Positions 7,865 through 15,860 of a stretch of DNA of 42,641 nt are shown piece after piece. Position numbers and translations under genes: made by a program. The DNA comes from Butyrivibrio sp. (GTDB taxonomy: Bacteria; Bacillota; Clostridia; Lachnospirales; Lachnospiraceae), in NCBI GenBank assembly GCA_023664865.1, contig JAMPEU010000024.1:1-42641 (forward strand). Reading direction: 5' to 3'. The notes beneath the pieces were generated by a model that saw nothing but the letters and a program-made list of their open reading frames with translations, ran no database searches and was not told where the DNA came from. Position 1 is the first letter of the stretch, and every line of letters starts with the position of its first letter.

Positions 7865-9145
7865 CTATCTTTTCGCCAGTTCGGCAGTGATTTCCTCCCA
7901 TGTGACGCCTTTTTCAGCCATCAAGACCATCATATGATATAAAAAGTCCGCAATTTCATATTTTATCTCATTGGCGTTCGGATTTTTCGCGGCAATAACT
8001 ATTTCGGTAGCTTCCTCGCCAAGTTTCTTAAGTATCTTGTCTATTCCTTTGTCAAAAAGATAATTGGTATATGAGCCGTCTTTGGGGTGGACCTTCCTAT
8101 CTTTAATCACGTCGAATACCTGTTCAAAAACCCGCAGCGGATTGCTCTCGTCATACTCTTTGCGCATTATTTCGTTAAAGAAGCACGAATGTGCGCCCGT
8201 ATGGCATGCGGCTCCAATCTGTGATACTTTGGCAAGAATAGTGTCCTTGTCGCAGTCAGCCGTTAAGGATTTAACATATTGGTAATGCCCGCTCGTCTCG
8301 CCCTTAACCCACAGCTCATCGCGGCTCCTGCTGTAATAAGTCATTTTTCCGGTCTCAATCGTCGCATTAAACGCCGCTTCGTCCATATATGCCACCATCA
8401 GCACTTCGTCGGTCTTATAATCCTGCACGACCACGGGAACATGACCGTCTGAGTTGAGTTTAAACTCCGACCATTCGATTCGCGCCTCAAACGTATTCAT
8501 GGAGATGCCGTTTGCCTGACACAGCGTCTTTACGGCAAGAAGCTCTTTCGCATTCTCGTTGATGGCATAGCCTGAAATACCACAGATGTTTTCTAAAGAA
8601 AGCATCTCGATGATTTTATCTAAAGACACCTCCGGCACGGATACAATCATGGGGAACCTGGAGACCGAAATCGCATCTTTAATACAGTGTTCCTTCACTA
8701 AGATAAGCTTATCGGCATAAGCGTCAAGCAGCTCCTCGTTATCCGTAATCTCGTTTGTATCAGAGATACATACGGCGATTTTATCTTTACCGAACTTCTT
8801 CGACACTTCTTCCGTAATCTCGATGTTTCCTGCCTTGGAATAGTTCAAAGCCGCCATTTTGCAGCCCGCATAGATGAGCTTCTTGACGTCTTCCATTCTA
8901 TGTACGTTGCCGGCTCCGATTACCGGAATTTCCGCTTTCGCGCAGATGTCCTTGATAATATCGAGCGCCGCTTCATGCTCTGTATCACCGCTCGAAAGAT
9001 CATATACAATAAGTTCATCGGCATTGTTATCGCTGTAAAATTTAGCCAGCGCGGCAGGATCGGTATTGATAATCGTCTTATCTGAAAAATCTTTTACCGC
9101 GTTTTCCTTATACAGATATATACATGGTATCAGTTTTTTGTACAT
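7865..9145 (-). CDS. hisIE: HisIE: phosphoribosyl-AMP cyclohydrolase / phosphoribosyl-ATP pyrophosphatase with N-terminal HisF-like barrel
   Basis: 426 residues, ATG at 9145 behind GAGAGGG. Residues 1-215 look like a degenerate HisA/HisF TIM barrel (LIPCIYLYKE; PVIGAGNVHRMEDVKKLIYAG). Residues ~220-330 are HisI with WVKGETSGHYQ, ADCDKDTIL and CHTGAHSCFF, the zinc and magnesium ligands of the cyclohydrolase. Residues ~340-426 are HisE (KLGEEATEIVIAAK, EIADFLYHMMVL). HisE and HisI carry out steps 2 and 3 of histidine synthesis. The HisF-like part lacks the two catalytic Asp: IPCLDV of HisF is IPCIYL here, and the second position reads AVCISD. It may be structural only. It is the last gene of the his operon, 34 bp after hisB. 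Confidence 0.93.
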   Translation of the reverse strand: MYKKLIPCIYLYKENAVKDFSDKTIINTDPAALAKFYSDNNADELIVYDLSSGDTEHEAALDIIKDICAKAEIPVIGAGNVHRMEDVKKLIYAGCKMAALNYSKAGNIEITEEVSKKFGKDKIAVCISDTNEITDNEELLDAYADKLILVKEHCIKDAISVSRFPMIVSVPEVSLDKIIEMLSLENICGISGYAINENAKELLAVKTLCQANGISMNTFEARIEWSEFKLNSDGHVPVVVQDYKTDEVLMVAYMDEAAFNATIETGKMTYYSRSRDELWVKGETSGHYQYVKSLTADCDKDTILAKVSQIGAACHTGAHSCFFNEIMRKEYDESNPLRVFEQVFDVIKDRKVHPKDGSYTNYLFDKGIDKILKKLGEEATEIVIAAKNPNANEIKYEIADFLYHMMVLMAEKGVTWEEITAELAKR

Positions 9146-9179
9146 TGTAATCCCTCTCGTCTTATATTATGTAAAAATA

Positions 9180-9770
9180 TCAGCATAGACTCCCTTTCGT
9201 ACTAAGTACGTCAATAATGCGGCTGTCGCGTTCTACCGCCATATCCAACGCTTTTGCAAACGCCTTGAACATCGCCTCAATCATGTGGTGCGCGTTGCTG
9301 CCCGAAAGCATCTTAATATGTATGTTCATTCCCGCGCTATAGGACAGCGCATAGAAAAATTCCTTTACAAGAGCCGTATCCAGACTGCCTACGCGCTCTG
9401 CATCAAATCCGCACTCATATGAAAGATAAGGCCTGCCGCATAAATCCACGGCGCATAAGCATAACGCGTCGTCCATCGGCAGAATGAAAGAACCGTAACG
9501 TTTGATTCCCGCCTTGTCTCCGAGCGCTTCTTTAATCGCCTGCCCTAAAACTATGCCGGTATCCTCCACAGTATGATGTCCGTCCACTTCCAAATCCCCG
9601 TTGACTGATACAGTCAAGTCGAAAAATCCATGCTTGGCGAAGCCTTCAAGCATATGGTCGAAAAATCCTATGCCCGTTTCAATCTCGCCTTTCCCCTTGC
9701 CATCTAAAGCGAGCGTCACAATTATATCCGTTTCCTTTGTCTTTCTTTTCACAGAAGCTGTTCTTGCCAT
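9180..9770 (-). CDS. hisB: Imidazoleglycerol-phosphate dehydratase
   Basis: 196 residues, the usual length of the monofunctional enzyme. It shows the manganese-binding His/Glu motifs of the family: FFDHML near residue 36, DGHHTVEDTGI near residue 63, and SGSNAHHMIEAMFKAFAKAL in the C-terminal half. The enzyme removes water from imidazole glycerol phosphate to give imidazole acetol phosphate, step 6 (IGPD) of histidine synthesis in the cytoplasm. The ATG follows AAAGGAG with 5 nt spacing. It lies between hisD (with element B1 in the 140-bp gap) and hisIE. Confidence 0.97.
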   Translation of the reverse strand: MARTASVKRKTKETDIIVTLALDGKGKGEIETGIGFFDHMLEGFAKHGFFDLTVSVNGDLEVDGHHTVEDTGIVLGQAIKEALGDKAGIKRYGSFILPMDDALCLCAVDLCGRPYLSYECGFDAERVGSLDTALVKEFFYALSYSAGMNIHIKMLSGSNAHHMIEAMFKAFAKALDMAVERDSRIIDVLSTKGSLC

Positions 9771-9823
9771 AATGACTCCTTTTCTTTTTTATTTAAATAA
9801 TTAATTGCAAATTTTCATTCCTA

Positions 9824-9903
9824 GAGTTTAATCGAAATGAACAAAATAAGGGGTGACTTGCCACTGCATCGGAACCCCGTTTTTGTTCATTTGGATTAAA
9901 CTC
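9824..9903 (+). repeat. Family B palindromic element, copy B1
   Basis: 80-bp inverted repeat in the hisD-hisB spacer, 8 bp after the hisD stop. The arms (9824-9853 and 9875-9903) pair over GAGTTTAATC...ATGAACAAAA with one G-G mismatch and a small internal loop, and close with GGGGT / ACCCC. The inner ATGAACAAAATAAGGGG and GACTT segments are shared with B2, while the outer arm differs but stays self-complementary. There is no T-tract on either side, so a plain terminator is unlikely. Confidence 0.75.
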
Positions 9904-9910
9904 ATAACTG

Positions 9911-11200
9911 TTATCCAAACCTCACGCTGATGGAATTGGCATGTGCGGTAAGCCCTTCTTTTTTTGCAAACAGTTCTATATCTTTATGCGCGGATTCCAA
10001 CGCTTCCCTTGAATAGGAAATAATGCTTGTCTTTTTAATAAAATCGTCTACGCTAAGCGGCGAGAAAAACCGTGCCGTGCCGTTGGTAGGCAGGATATGG
10101 TTAGGTCCCGCATAATAATCTCCTAACGGCTCCGAAGAATATTCCCCTAAGAATATCGCCCCTGCATTTTCAATCTTAGTCATAACCTCATACGGATTCT
10201 TTGTCAGAATCTCAAGATGTTCGGAAGCGATTGCATTTGCCGCCGCAACCGCAGAGTTCATAGAGTCCGCAATTAAGATATATCCGTAATTATCTAACGA
10301 TTTGCGTATAATATCGGCTCTTGAGAGTTCTCCTAAAAATCCGTCTGTCTGCGCAGATACTTCTTCTGCAAGCGTGCGGCTTGTCGTAATCAGAATCGCA
10401 CTTGCCAATTCGTCATGCTCCGCCTGAGAAAGCAAATCGGCAGCGACATAGCGCGGATTCGCCGTTTCATCGGCAATTACCAGAATCTCGCTCGGACCGG
10501 CAATCGAATCAATGCTGACATATCCGAAACAAGCCTTTTTCGCAAGAGCCACGAAAATATTGCCCGGTCCCGTGATTTTATCCACCTTAGGAATGCTTTC
10601 CGTGCCAAACGCCATAGCCGCGATTGCCTGCGCACCGCCCACTTTATATATCTCGTCCACTCCGGCAATCCTTGCCGCTACCAAAGTCGCCGCCGGCACT
10701 TTGCCGTCTGTTCCCGCCGGAGTAGTCATAATAATCTTTTTTACCCCCGCTACCTTAGCCGGAATGACATTCATAAGCAGACTGCTCGGATAAGCCGCCT
10801 TGCCGCCCGGCACATACACTCCCGATATCGCTATCGGCATAATCCGCTGCCCTAAAATGGAGCCGTCAGGCTTCGTGTCTATCCAACTGTTGCGCAGCTG
10901 CTTACGATGAAAAGCCTCAATATTGGCTGCACTCCTTTTCATCACCTCGATAAATTCAGGCTCCGTGCCAGCATAGGCTTCTTCAATCTCTTCTTCCGTC
11001 ACCCTGATATTATCTGCATTAATCTCCCATTTATCAAAGTTTCTCGTATATTCAAAAACCGCCTCGTCCTTCCTTTCACGGACATTCACAATAATATCAG
11101 CAACCACAGCCTCATACTGTCCGTAGTTGTTCGGACTCCTCTTCAAAAGACTCTCAAGCAGACTGCTCTGCGTCTTGGTATTTAATTCAACAATATTCAT
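9911..11200 (-). CDS. hisD: Histidinol dehydrogenase
   Basis: 429 residues, normal length. It has the conserved glycine-rich and zinc-site segments: GGKAAYPSSLLMNVIPAKVAG, GPGNIFVALAKK, GPSEILVIAD, LLSQAEHDELASA (Gln and His zinc ligands), IASEHLEI (catalytic Glu-His) and DYYAGPNHILPT. It oxidises L-histidinol to L-histidine with two NAD+, the last step of the pathway. The ATG at 11200 follows AAAGGA with 10 nt spacing. It lies in the his operon between hisG and hisB; both flanking spacers carry a family B palindrome. Confidence 0.98.
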   Translation of the reverse strand: MNIVELNTKTQSSLLESLLKRSPNNYGQYEAVVADIIVNVRERKDEAVFEYTRNFDKWEINADNIRVTEEEIEEAYAGTEPEFIEVMKRSAANIEAFHRKQLRNSWIDTKPDGSILGQRIMPIAISGVYVPGGKAAYPSSLLMNVIPAKVAGVKKIIMTTPAGTDGKVPAATLVAARIAGVDEIYKVGGAQAIAAMAFGTESIPKVDKITGPGNIFVALAKKACFGYVSIDSIAGPSEILVIADETANPRYVAADLLSQAEHDELASAILITTSRTLAEEVSAQTDGFLGELSRADIIRKSLDNYGYILIADSMNSAVAAANAIASEHLEILTKNPYEVMTKIENAGAIFLGEYSSEPLGDYYAGPNHILPTNGTARFFSPLSVDDFIKKTSIISYSREALESAHKDIELFAKKEGLTAHANSISVRFG

Positions 11201-11258
11201 ATGAACTGTATCCTTTCTATAATCTATTCAAAATATAATTATAATTCTTTCATACCCA

Positions 11259-11344
11259 GAGTTCAGGCAACATGAACAAAATAAGGGGCGACTTACCGCT
11301 TTTCAGGCATTGGAGCCCCGTTTTTGTTCATGTTGTCTGAACTC
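11259..11344 (+). repeat. Family B palindromic element, copy B2
   Basis: 86-bp inverted repeat in the hisG-hisD spacer, 20 bp after the hisG stop. Compared with B1 the outer arm changes from TTAATC-AA to TTCAGGCAAC, and the opposite arm changes with it (GTTGTCTGAA). The closing pair is GGGGC / GCCCC instead of GGGGT / ACCCC. The one arm irregularity (G opposite T) is a wobble on the plus strand, that is, antisense to the his genes. Confidence 0.75.
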
Positions 11345-11364
11345 GTGACAGCACATCAGCCTTT

Positions 11365-12009
11365 CTAAATCTTCTCCTTCATCGCCGTAATCAGCCTCTT
11401 AATCCGCTCCGGCTCCATCTGCATACTGACCTGATTCACAATCATGCGCGCCGACAACGGACAGATTTCCTCAAGCACTTCCAGCCCGTTCTCTCTAAGC
11501 GTAGAGCCGGTCTCCACGATATCGACTATTACGTCCGAAAGCTGCACAATCGGACCTAATTCCACGGAACCGTTCAGCTTGATAATATCCACGGTCTGAT
11601 GCTTTTTGTTATAAAAATAGTCTTTGGCGATATTAGGATATTTGCTTGCTACGCGAATCATTTCATGATGCTTGAGCAGCTCCCCTGCGCTGTGCGGTCC
11701 GCAGACGCACATACGGCATTTGCCATAGCCTAAGTCCAGCACCTCATACACATGGCGGTTCTCTTCCATAATCGTATCCCTGCCGACTACGCCGATATCC
11801 GCTGCGCCGTACTCAACATATGTAGGCACGTCAGGTCCTTTTGCAAGGAAAAATTTCAATTTCTTCTCCTCATTTACGAAAATCAGCTTTCTGGAATCCT
11901 TATCCTTCATTTCTTCGCAGGTAATGCCGATTTTCTCAAGCAGTTCCATTGTTTTATTTGCCAGTCTTCCCTTTGCCAGCGCAAAAGTAAGATATCTTTC
12001 TTCGCTCAT
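11365..12009 (-). CDS. hisG: ATP phosphoribosyltransferase, short catalytic subunit
   Basis: 214 residues, which is the short form without the C-terminal ACT-like regulatory domain. It starts LTFALAKGRLANKTMELLEK, contains GPDVPTYVEYGAADIGVVG and DIVETGSTLRENGL (phosphoribosyl-pyrophosphate-binding region). It catalyses ATP + PRPP to phosphoribosyl-ATP, the first committed step. Short HisG needs HisZ, encoded directly upstream. The ATG follows AAGGAG with about 13 nt spacing. Feedback inhibition by histidine would act through HisZ, as known for the family. Confidence 0.97.
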   Translation of the reverse strand: MSEERYLTFALAKGRLANKTMELLEKIGITCEEMKDKDSRKLIFVNEEKKLKFFLAKGPDVPTYVEYGAADIGVVGRDTIMEENRHVYEVLDLGYGKCRMCVCGPHSAGELLKHHEMIRVASKYPNIAKDYFYNKKHQTVDIIKLNGSVELGPIVQLSDVIVDIVETGSTLRENGLEVLEEICPLSARMIVNQVSMQMEPERIKRLITAMKEKI

Positions 12010-12087
12010 TCCTATGTCTATACTCCTTCTACAAGCTGTAAATTTGTGGCAGATTTTATTCAGACAGTTTTCTATTCTTTCGCGTGT

Positions 12088-13200
12088 TCAACGCTTTGGC
12101 AGCAGTTCCACGTTCTTGCCGTCTGAGCGCAGCGATTTTGCCTCTCTTAATTTCTCACTGAAATTATCTTCTTCATAAAAAATCTGTATAGGTTTCTCGG
12201 TATGCGAACCCACTACTTTCTGCCTGTCCATTGCAAGCAGCAAATCGTCTACCGATACCATAAAGCCGATTGCCGCAGCGTCCTTACCGAAACGGCTAAG
12301 CAGCGTATCATATCTGCCACCCTTTACGATTGCGTCGCCCACGCCATATGTATATCCCTTAAAAATAATGCCTGTATAATAATTATACTTGCTAAGCATG
12401 GTAAGGTCAAAAGAAATATATTTTTCCACGCCGTAATCACATAACGCCTCATATACCTGCTTAAGCCTTTTGATTGCGTCGAGCGAACGCTTATTTTCTA
12501 CCGCTTTCTCCGCTTCTATAAGCATATCGTAAGAGCCGAAAAGGTCGCTTGTCTTTAACAAAATCTTCCTTTCTTTTTCCCCTACGTTCTTATTCTCAAG
12601 AAGTTCTTCCGCGCCGAAATAATTTTTGCCTGATATAAGCTCCCTAAGTGTAAGTTCTGTATCTTCGTCCAAGCCTGCCTCTGCACATATTCCTTTAAAA
12701 TACTCAAGGTTGCCGATGCTGACCTGAAAATCATTAAGCCCCGCGTGGTAAAGAGTCTCTACCGTCATTGCTATCATTTCTGCGTCGGCTTGGACGGAGG
12801 CATCTCCGATAAGTTCTGCGCCCATCTGCGTAACTTCCTTTAATTTGCCCTGCAGATTAGATGTATTGGTAAAGGTGTTTCCTTTATAACAGAACCGAAT
12901 CGGCGCATCGCTTTCCATGAAATACTTCGCCGCACATCTGGCAATCGACGGCGTGAAGTCCGGCCTTAACACCAGCGTATTTCCCTCTTTGTCAAAAAAT
13001 TTATATAATTCCTTGGACGGCGTCGTGCCGATTTCCTTGGAAAAAACATCAAAAAACTCAAAGGTCGGTGTCTGGATGTCGCGGTATCCGTATGCGTGGA
13101 TGCGCTCGCTAAGAAGACGCTCCACATTAAGCTTCTTCTCTTCCTCATCTCCATATATATCCCTGACGCCTTCCGGCGTATGCACTAATTTACTACCCAT
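12088..13200 (-). CDS. hisZ: ATP phosphoribosyltransferase regulatory subunit
   Basis: 370 residues, homologous to the catalytic core of histidyl-tRNA synthetase but lacking the anticodon-binding domain. It has HTPEGVRDIYGDE at the start, LRPDFTPSIARCAAKY (motif 2-like), RFCYKGNTF, YYTGIIFKGY and a GGRYDTLLSRFG segment. It ends with LRSDGKNVELLPKR, as usual for HisZ. It activates short HisG and carries the histidine feedback site. The ATG at 13200 is preferred: AAAGG lies about 11 nt upstream, whereas the TTG at 13209 is too close. It is the first gene of the his operon. Confidence 0.96.
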   Translation of the reverse strand: MGSKLVHTPEGVRDIYGDEEEKKLNVERLLSERIHAYGYRDIQTPTFEFFDVFSKEIGTTPSKELYKFFDKEGNTLVLRPDFTPSIARCAAKYFMESDAPIRFCYKGNTFTNTSNLQGKLKEVTQMGAELIGDASVQADAEMIAMTVETLYHAGLNDFQVSIGNLEYFKGICAEAGLDEDTELTLRELISGKNYFGAEELLENKNVGEKERKILLKTSDLFGSYDMLIEAEKAVENKRSLDAIKRLKQVYEALCDYGVEKYISFDLTMLSKYNYYTGIIFKGYTYGVGDAIVKGGRYDTLLSRFGKDAAAIGFMVSVDDLLLAMDRQKVVGSHTEKPIQIFYEEDNFSEKLREAKSLRSDGKNVELLPKR

Positions 13201-13257
13201 ATCCGTCAATCCTTTCGCATAAATTACTCTTTAAAACAATTTCGTCCCTCTAAATAA

Positions 13258-13274
13258 GGCTTGCGCAATGCCTA
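13258..13274. promoter_or_regulatory. Operator-like palindrome in the his leader
   Basis: AGGCTTGCGCAATGCCT lies just downstream of the his promoter. It is an imperfect dyad with a TTGCGCAA centre flanked by AGGC / GCCT. It could be a repressor site or a small leader hairpin. No T-box or leader peptide rich in His is visible. Confidence 0.3.
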
Positions 13275-13285
13275 AATTACACTTA

Positions 13286-13314
13286 ATTATATTGTTAAAT
13301 CGCATATTTTGCAA
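13286..13314 (-). promoter_or_regulatory. Probable sigma-A promoter of the his operon
   Basis: On the minus strand, TTGCAA (13314-13309) and TATAAT (13291-13286) are separated by exactly 17 bp, immediately after the recU stop codon. The predicted leader before hisZ is about 80 nt. Confidence 0.7.
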
Positions 13315-13317
13315 GCA

Positions 13318-13851
13318 CTATGCTCTGTCATCCAAATCTTTCTGCAACATATCCAGATATGGCACGAGAATCCCATGCTTTTTAGGCAGGACGTATTCGG
13401 GATTGAGTTCCTCGTAACGGAAACTTTTTCTTCCCCCTCCTTTGGCCCTGTCCCAGAAAAACCGCAGCATTTCATACGGCAGATAATAGAAAATGTCTTT
13501 ATGCGTATAATAAATCAGGAAAAACGCTATCCCCTTCTGCTTTTCAAACTGTTCCATAAAAAGAACCTGATGTTCATGTATATTCTGCAGGGAAAATGTG
13601 TCCGTGGCGCATTCTTTGGCATCAAAGCACACGGGAATCCCCTGTACCGCGCCGATATAGTCCACGGTGCTTTTCTGCTCAAAATATGCAAGCGTGATAT
13701 GCCTGCTCTGTTTATCAATATTAATCGGGGTAATCGGAGTAGGAATTTTCTGGATCAGCGCCAGACCGTTATCCAGATATTTCTCATTTGTACGGTTAAT
13801 CAGGTCTTCCAGCGTAGAACCGCGGAGTCCTCTTGAGTTCCAAGTCGCCAT
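13318..13851 (-). CDS. recU: Holliday junction resolvase RecU
   Basis: 177 residues. It aligns by eye with Bacillus subtilis RecU: RGLRGSTLEDLINRTNEKYL, QKIPTPITPINI, the STVDYIG...GIPVCFDAKEC catalytic segment (Asp and E/D-x-K of the nuclease fold), FSLQNIHEHQ, and YEMLRFFWDRA...GRKSF. It cleaves four-way DNA junctions during recombination and chromosome segregation. It lacks the basic N-terminal extension of the B. subtilis protein. The ATG at 13851 follows AAAGGAG with 10 nt spacing. It lies 15 bp after a pseudouridine synthase gene, probably in one transcript. Confidence 0.93.
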   Translation of the reverse strand: MATWNSRGLRGSTLEDLINRTNEKYLDNGLALIQKIPTPITPINIDKQSRHITLAYFEQKSTVDYIGAVQGIPVCFDAKECATDTFSLQNIHEHQVLFMEQFEKQKGIAFFLIYYTHKDIFYYLPYEMLRFFWDRAKGGGRKSFRYEELNPEYVLPKKHGILVPYLDMLQKDLDDRA

Positions 13852-13866
13852 TATAAATATGCTCCT

Positions 13867-14850
13867 TTAAATATCGGTAACTTTATCAAAAATCTCCGGC
13901 AGCGGTGCGGTAAACTCCCTGCCGCTTATATCGCCAAACGGCTCGCCAAGCTGCGGAAATACCACCTTATAAGCATGAAGGAGTTGATATTTAACTCCGT
14001 ATCTTGCACGGTACTTGTCATTCCATGCCCTGTTGCCGTATTTATAATCTCCCAAGACCGGATGCCCGATACCTGCCAGATGCGCCCTTATTTGATGGGA
14101 CTTTCCGGTAATAAGCTCCACTTCCAGTAAAGTTTTATCACCGTACTGTTTTATGGGCGCGTATTTTGTCTTTATATAAGACGCCTTTTCGACAGAATCA
14201 GAACGAATCTGCACCTTATTGTTCTTTTCGTTCTTTATCAGATAGCCTTCTATCGTTTTTTCTTCTGTAATACTGCCTTTCACATACAGTCTGTAAAATT
14301 TACGGATACCGCGTTCTTTAAGCGCATTTCCAAGCATCTGCGCCCCACGCACGGACTTAGCACACAGCACTATGCCGCTCGTATTCCTGTCAAGCCTGTT
14401 ACAGACTGACGGACGGAATGTTTTAAGCGACTCTTCCGTTATATTGCCATTTTCAAGCAGATATTGTATAAGCCAGTCATTCAGCGAAAAATCATCTGCC
14501 TTAGCTTTCTGGCTAAGCAGCCCCGCGGGTTTATCCGCTATCAGAATATGCTCGTTTTCATATATAATCGGCAGATTATAAGTATGCTTTGGCATTTTCC
14601 CTACCGGCTCTGTGTAGTTTTTCTGCCTCGTTCCCATAAATTTTTCTAAAGTTTCATCAGAAAAATAGACCTGTACGGTATCTCCTGCCCGAAGTTTCTC
14701 ACTTCCATCAGCCTTTGCACTGTTTAGCACAATATTCTTTTTGCGCAGCATTTTATAAATAAAGCTATTGCCTGCTTTGGGAAGCAGCTTGTGCAGATAC
14801 CTGTCAAACCGCTGTCCTTCTTCGTTTGCCGTAACCGTCCTTGCATACAT
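13867..14850 (-). CDS. RluA/RluD family 23S rRNA pseudouridine synthase
   Basis: 327 residues from the ATG at 14850 (AAAGG 7 nt upstream; the longer frame begins at a TTG without a site). An S4-like RNA-binding region covers about 1-70 (GQRFDRYLHKLLPKA...YKMLRKKNIVLN). The catalytic region contains NRLDRNTSGIVLCAKS with the catalytic Asp of the RLDxxTSG motif, plus HQIRAHLAGIGHPVLGDYKYG. The family converts specific uridines in 23S rRNA to pseudouridine. Which of RluC or RluD specificity applies cannot be decided here. First gene of a short operon with recU. Confidence 0.92.
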   Translation of the reverse strand: MYARTVTANEEGQRFDRYLHKLLPKAGNSFIYKMLRKKNIVLNSAKADGSEKLRAGDTVQVYFSDETLEKFMGTRQKNYTEPVGKMPKHTYNLPIIYENEHILIADKPAGLLSQKAKADDFSLNDWLIQYLLENGNITEESLKTFRPSVCNRLDRNTSGIVLCAKSVRGAQMLGNALKERGIRKFYRLYVKGSITEEKTIEGYLIKNEKNNKVQIRSDSVEKASYIKTKYAPIKQYGDKTLLEVELITGKSHQIRAHLAGIGHPVLGDYKYGNRAWNDKYRARYGVKYQLLHAYKVVFPQLGEPFGDISGREFTAPLPEIFDKVTDI

Positions 14851-14891
14851 GTTAAAGCCTTTCTGTCGTGACCTTTCTTCCAATTATGATT

Positions 14892-14920
14892 ATTATAACA
14901 TTTACAATATAATGAAACAA
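14892..14920 (-). promoter_or_regulatory. Probable promoter of the pseudouridine synthase-recU unit
   Basis: On the minus strand, TTGTTT (14920-14915), 17 bp, then TATAAT (14897-14892). Three 34-bp tandem repeats start about 20 bp upstream of the -35. Confidence 0.6.
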
Positions 14921-14941
14921 TCAATATTTATAAAAATCAGC

Positions 14942-15043
14942 ATAACTGCGTACTCTAATTATAAATAACGGTTTTATACCTGCGCACTCTAAGCATAAAT
15001 GGCATATCTATACCTGCGCACTCTGGATAAAAACGGTTATTTC
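14942..15043. repeat. Three tandem 34-bp repeats
   Basis: Units start at 14942, 14976 and 15010 with exactly 34-bp spacing. Each opens with ATAMCTGCGYACTCT, strongly conserved, followed by a more variable AT-rich half. The conserved part contains TGCGCA, a 6-bp palindrome. The regular spacing is close to three helical turns, which would place the sites on one face of the DNA. Only three units and no 20+ nt invariant repeat, so not a CRISPR. The rest of the spacer, 15044-15222, shows no clear feature. Confidence 0.65.
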
Positions 15044-15222
15044 ACACTTGTACATTGCAGAAATTTATGATATTTTATACTAAATATGAAAAACGCATCG
15101 GGCAGCCTTATGTAATTGATACTAAAACTACCGTCAAAAAGATGGAATCATATATATTCCGGCGTATATGACTATGTGCCTGTGAGTAAGCGCCTAATGA
15201 AGGCTTTCATTAAGATGCCCTC

Positions 15223-15795
15223 TTACAATGAAACCGAATACAACGTCTTAATTATCTCATTTTTATTTTTGTTATCTTCCACATATGACGACGACATTTG
15301 ACTCAATCGGTCAATATATTTGTCCATATTATCGAAAATCTTAATCGTGATATTCTTATATCCGTCCTGCGCTAACATCTGTTCTAAGTGCTTTTCGCCC
15401 GCATTGCAGTCGCATTTGGCATCTTCCGTATAAGCGCATATCGCACTCCCCTTAAGCGCCATATGGCTTATAGCGAAATTCTTCTGGTATGAAGTAAAGT
15501 ACATATCGTAAAATCCCGTCAGCTTATCATCATATGGCGATATTTTCTCCCGCGCCTCATCGCTGCAGCCCTTAGCCGTCAAAAACATTATCATGTTTAT
15601 CGCGCTTTTGCACGACGGCAAACAGCCAAGCACAGCCACGACGGTAAGCAGATTTTTACTGCTCCCCGTAGAATATATGCCGATTCCATATACCAGCATG
15701 GATATTGCAAAATATGCGCATGTCCTGAGCGCGGTAAACGCCTTCATGTATCTTATATAGCCGTAGCTCCCTTTAGTTATTCTTTTTTTCACCAA
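15223..15795 (-). CDS. Two-helix membrane protein of unknown function
   Basis: 190 residues starting with GTG at 15795, with a good GGAGG site 6 nt upstream. The N-terminus is basic (VKKRITKGSYGYIRYMK). Two hydrophobic helices lie at about 20-42 (LRTCAYFAISMLVYGIGIY) and 48-72 (LLTVVAVLGCLPSCKSAINMIM). A cytoplasmic or external domain of about 115 residues follows with SYQKNFAISHMALKG and CDCNAGEKHLEQML. I do not recognise a named family; it looks like an uncharacterised clostridial membrane protein. No helpful neighbour: the SDR gene upstream is 65 bp away on the same strand. Confidence 0.7.
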   Translation of the reverse strand: MVKKRITKGSYGYIRYMKAFTALRTCAYFAISMLVYGIGIYSTGSSKNLLTVVAVLGCLPSCKSAINMIMFLTAKGCSDEAREKISPYDDKLTGFYDMYFTSYQKNFAISHMALKGSAICAYTEDAKCDCNAGEKHLEQMLAQDGYKNITIKIFDNMDKYIDRLSQMSSSYVEDNKNKNEIIKTLYSVSL

Positions 15796-15860
15796 AATCC
15801 TCCGTTCTTATTCAGACTGCAAGTCCAAACCCGCATGTAAAAATTTATCTTTATGCCAAA

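Noticed and set aside
14942-15043. Possible short CRISPR array
   Set aside because: Only three units, the conserved part is about 15 bp with mismatches, and no cas gene is present.
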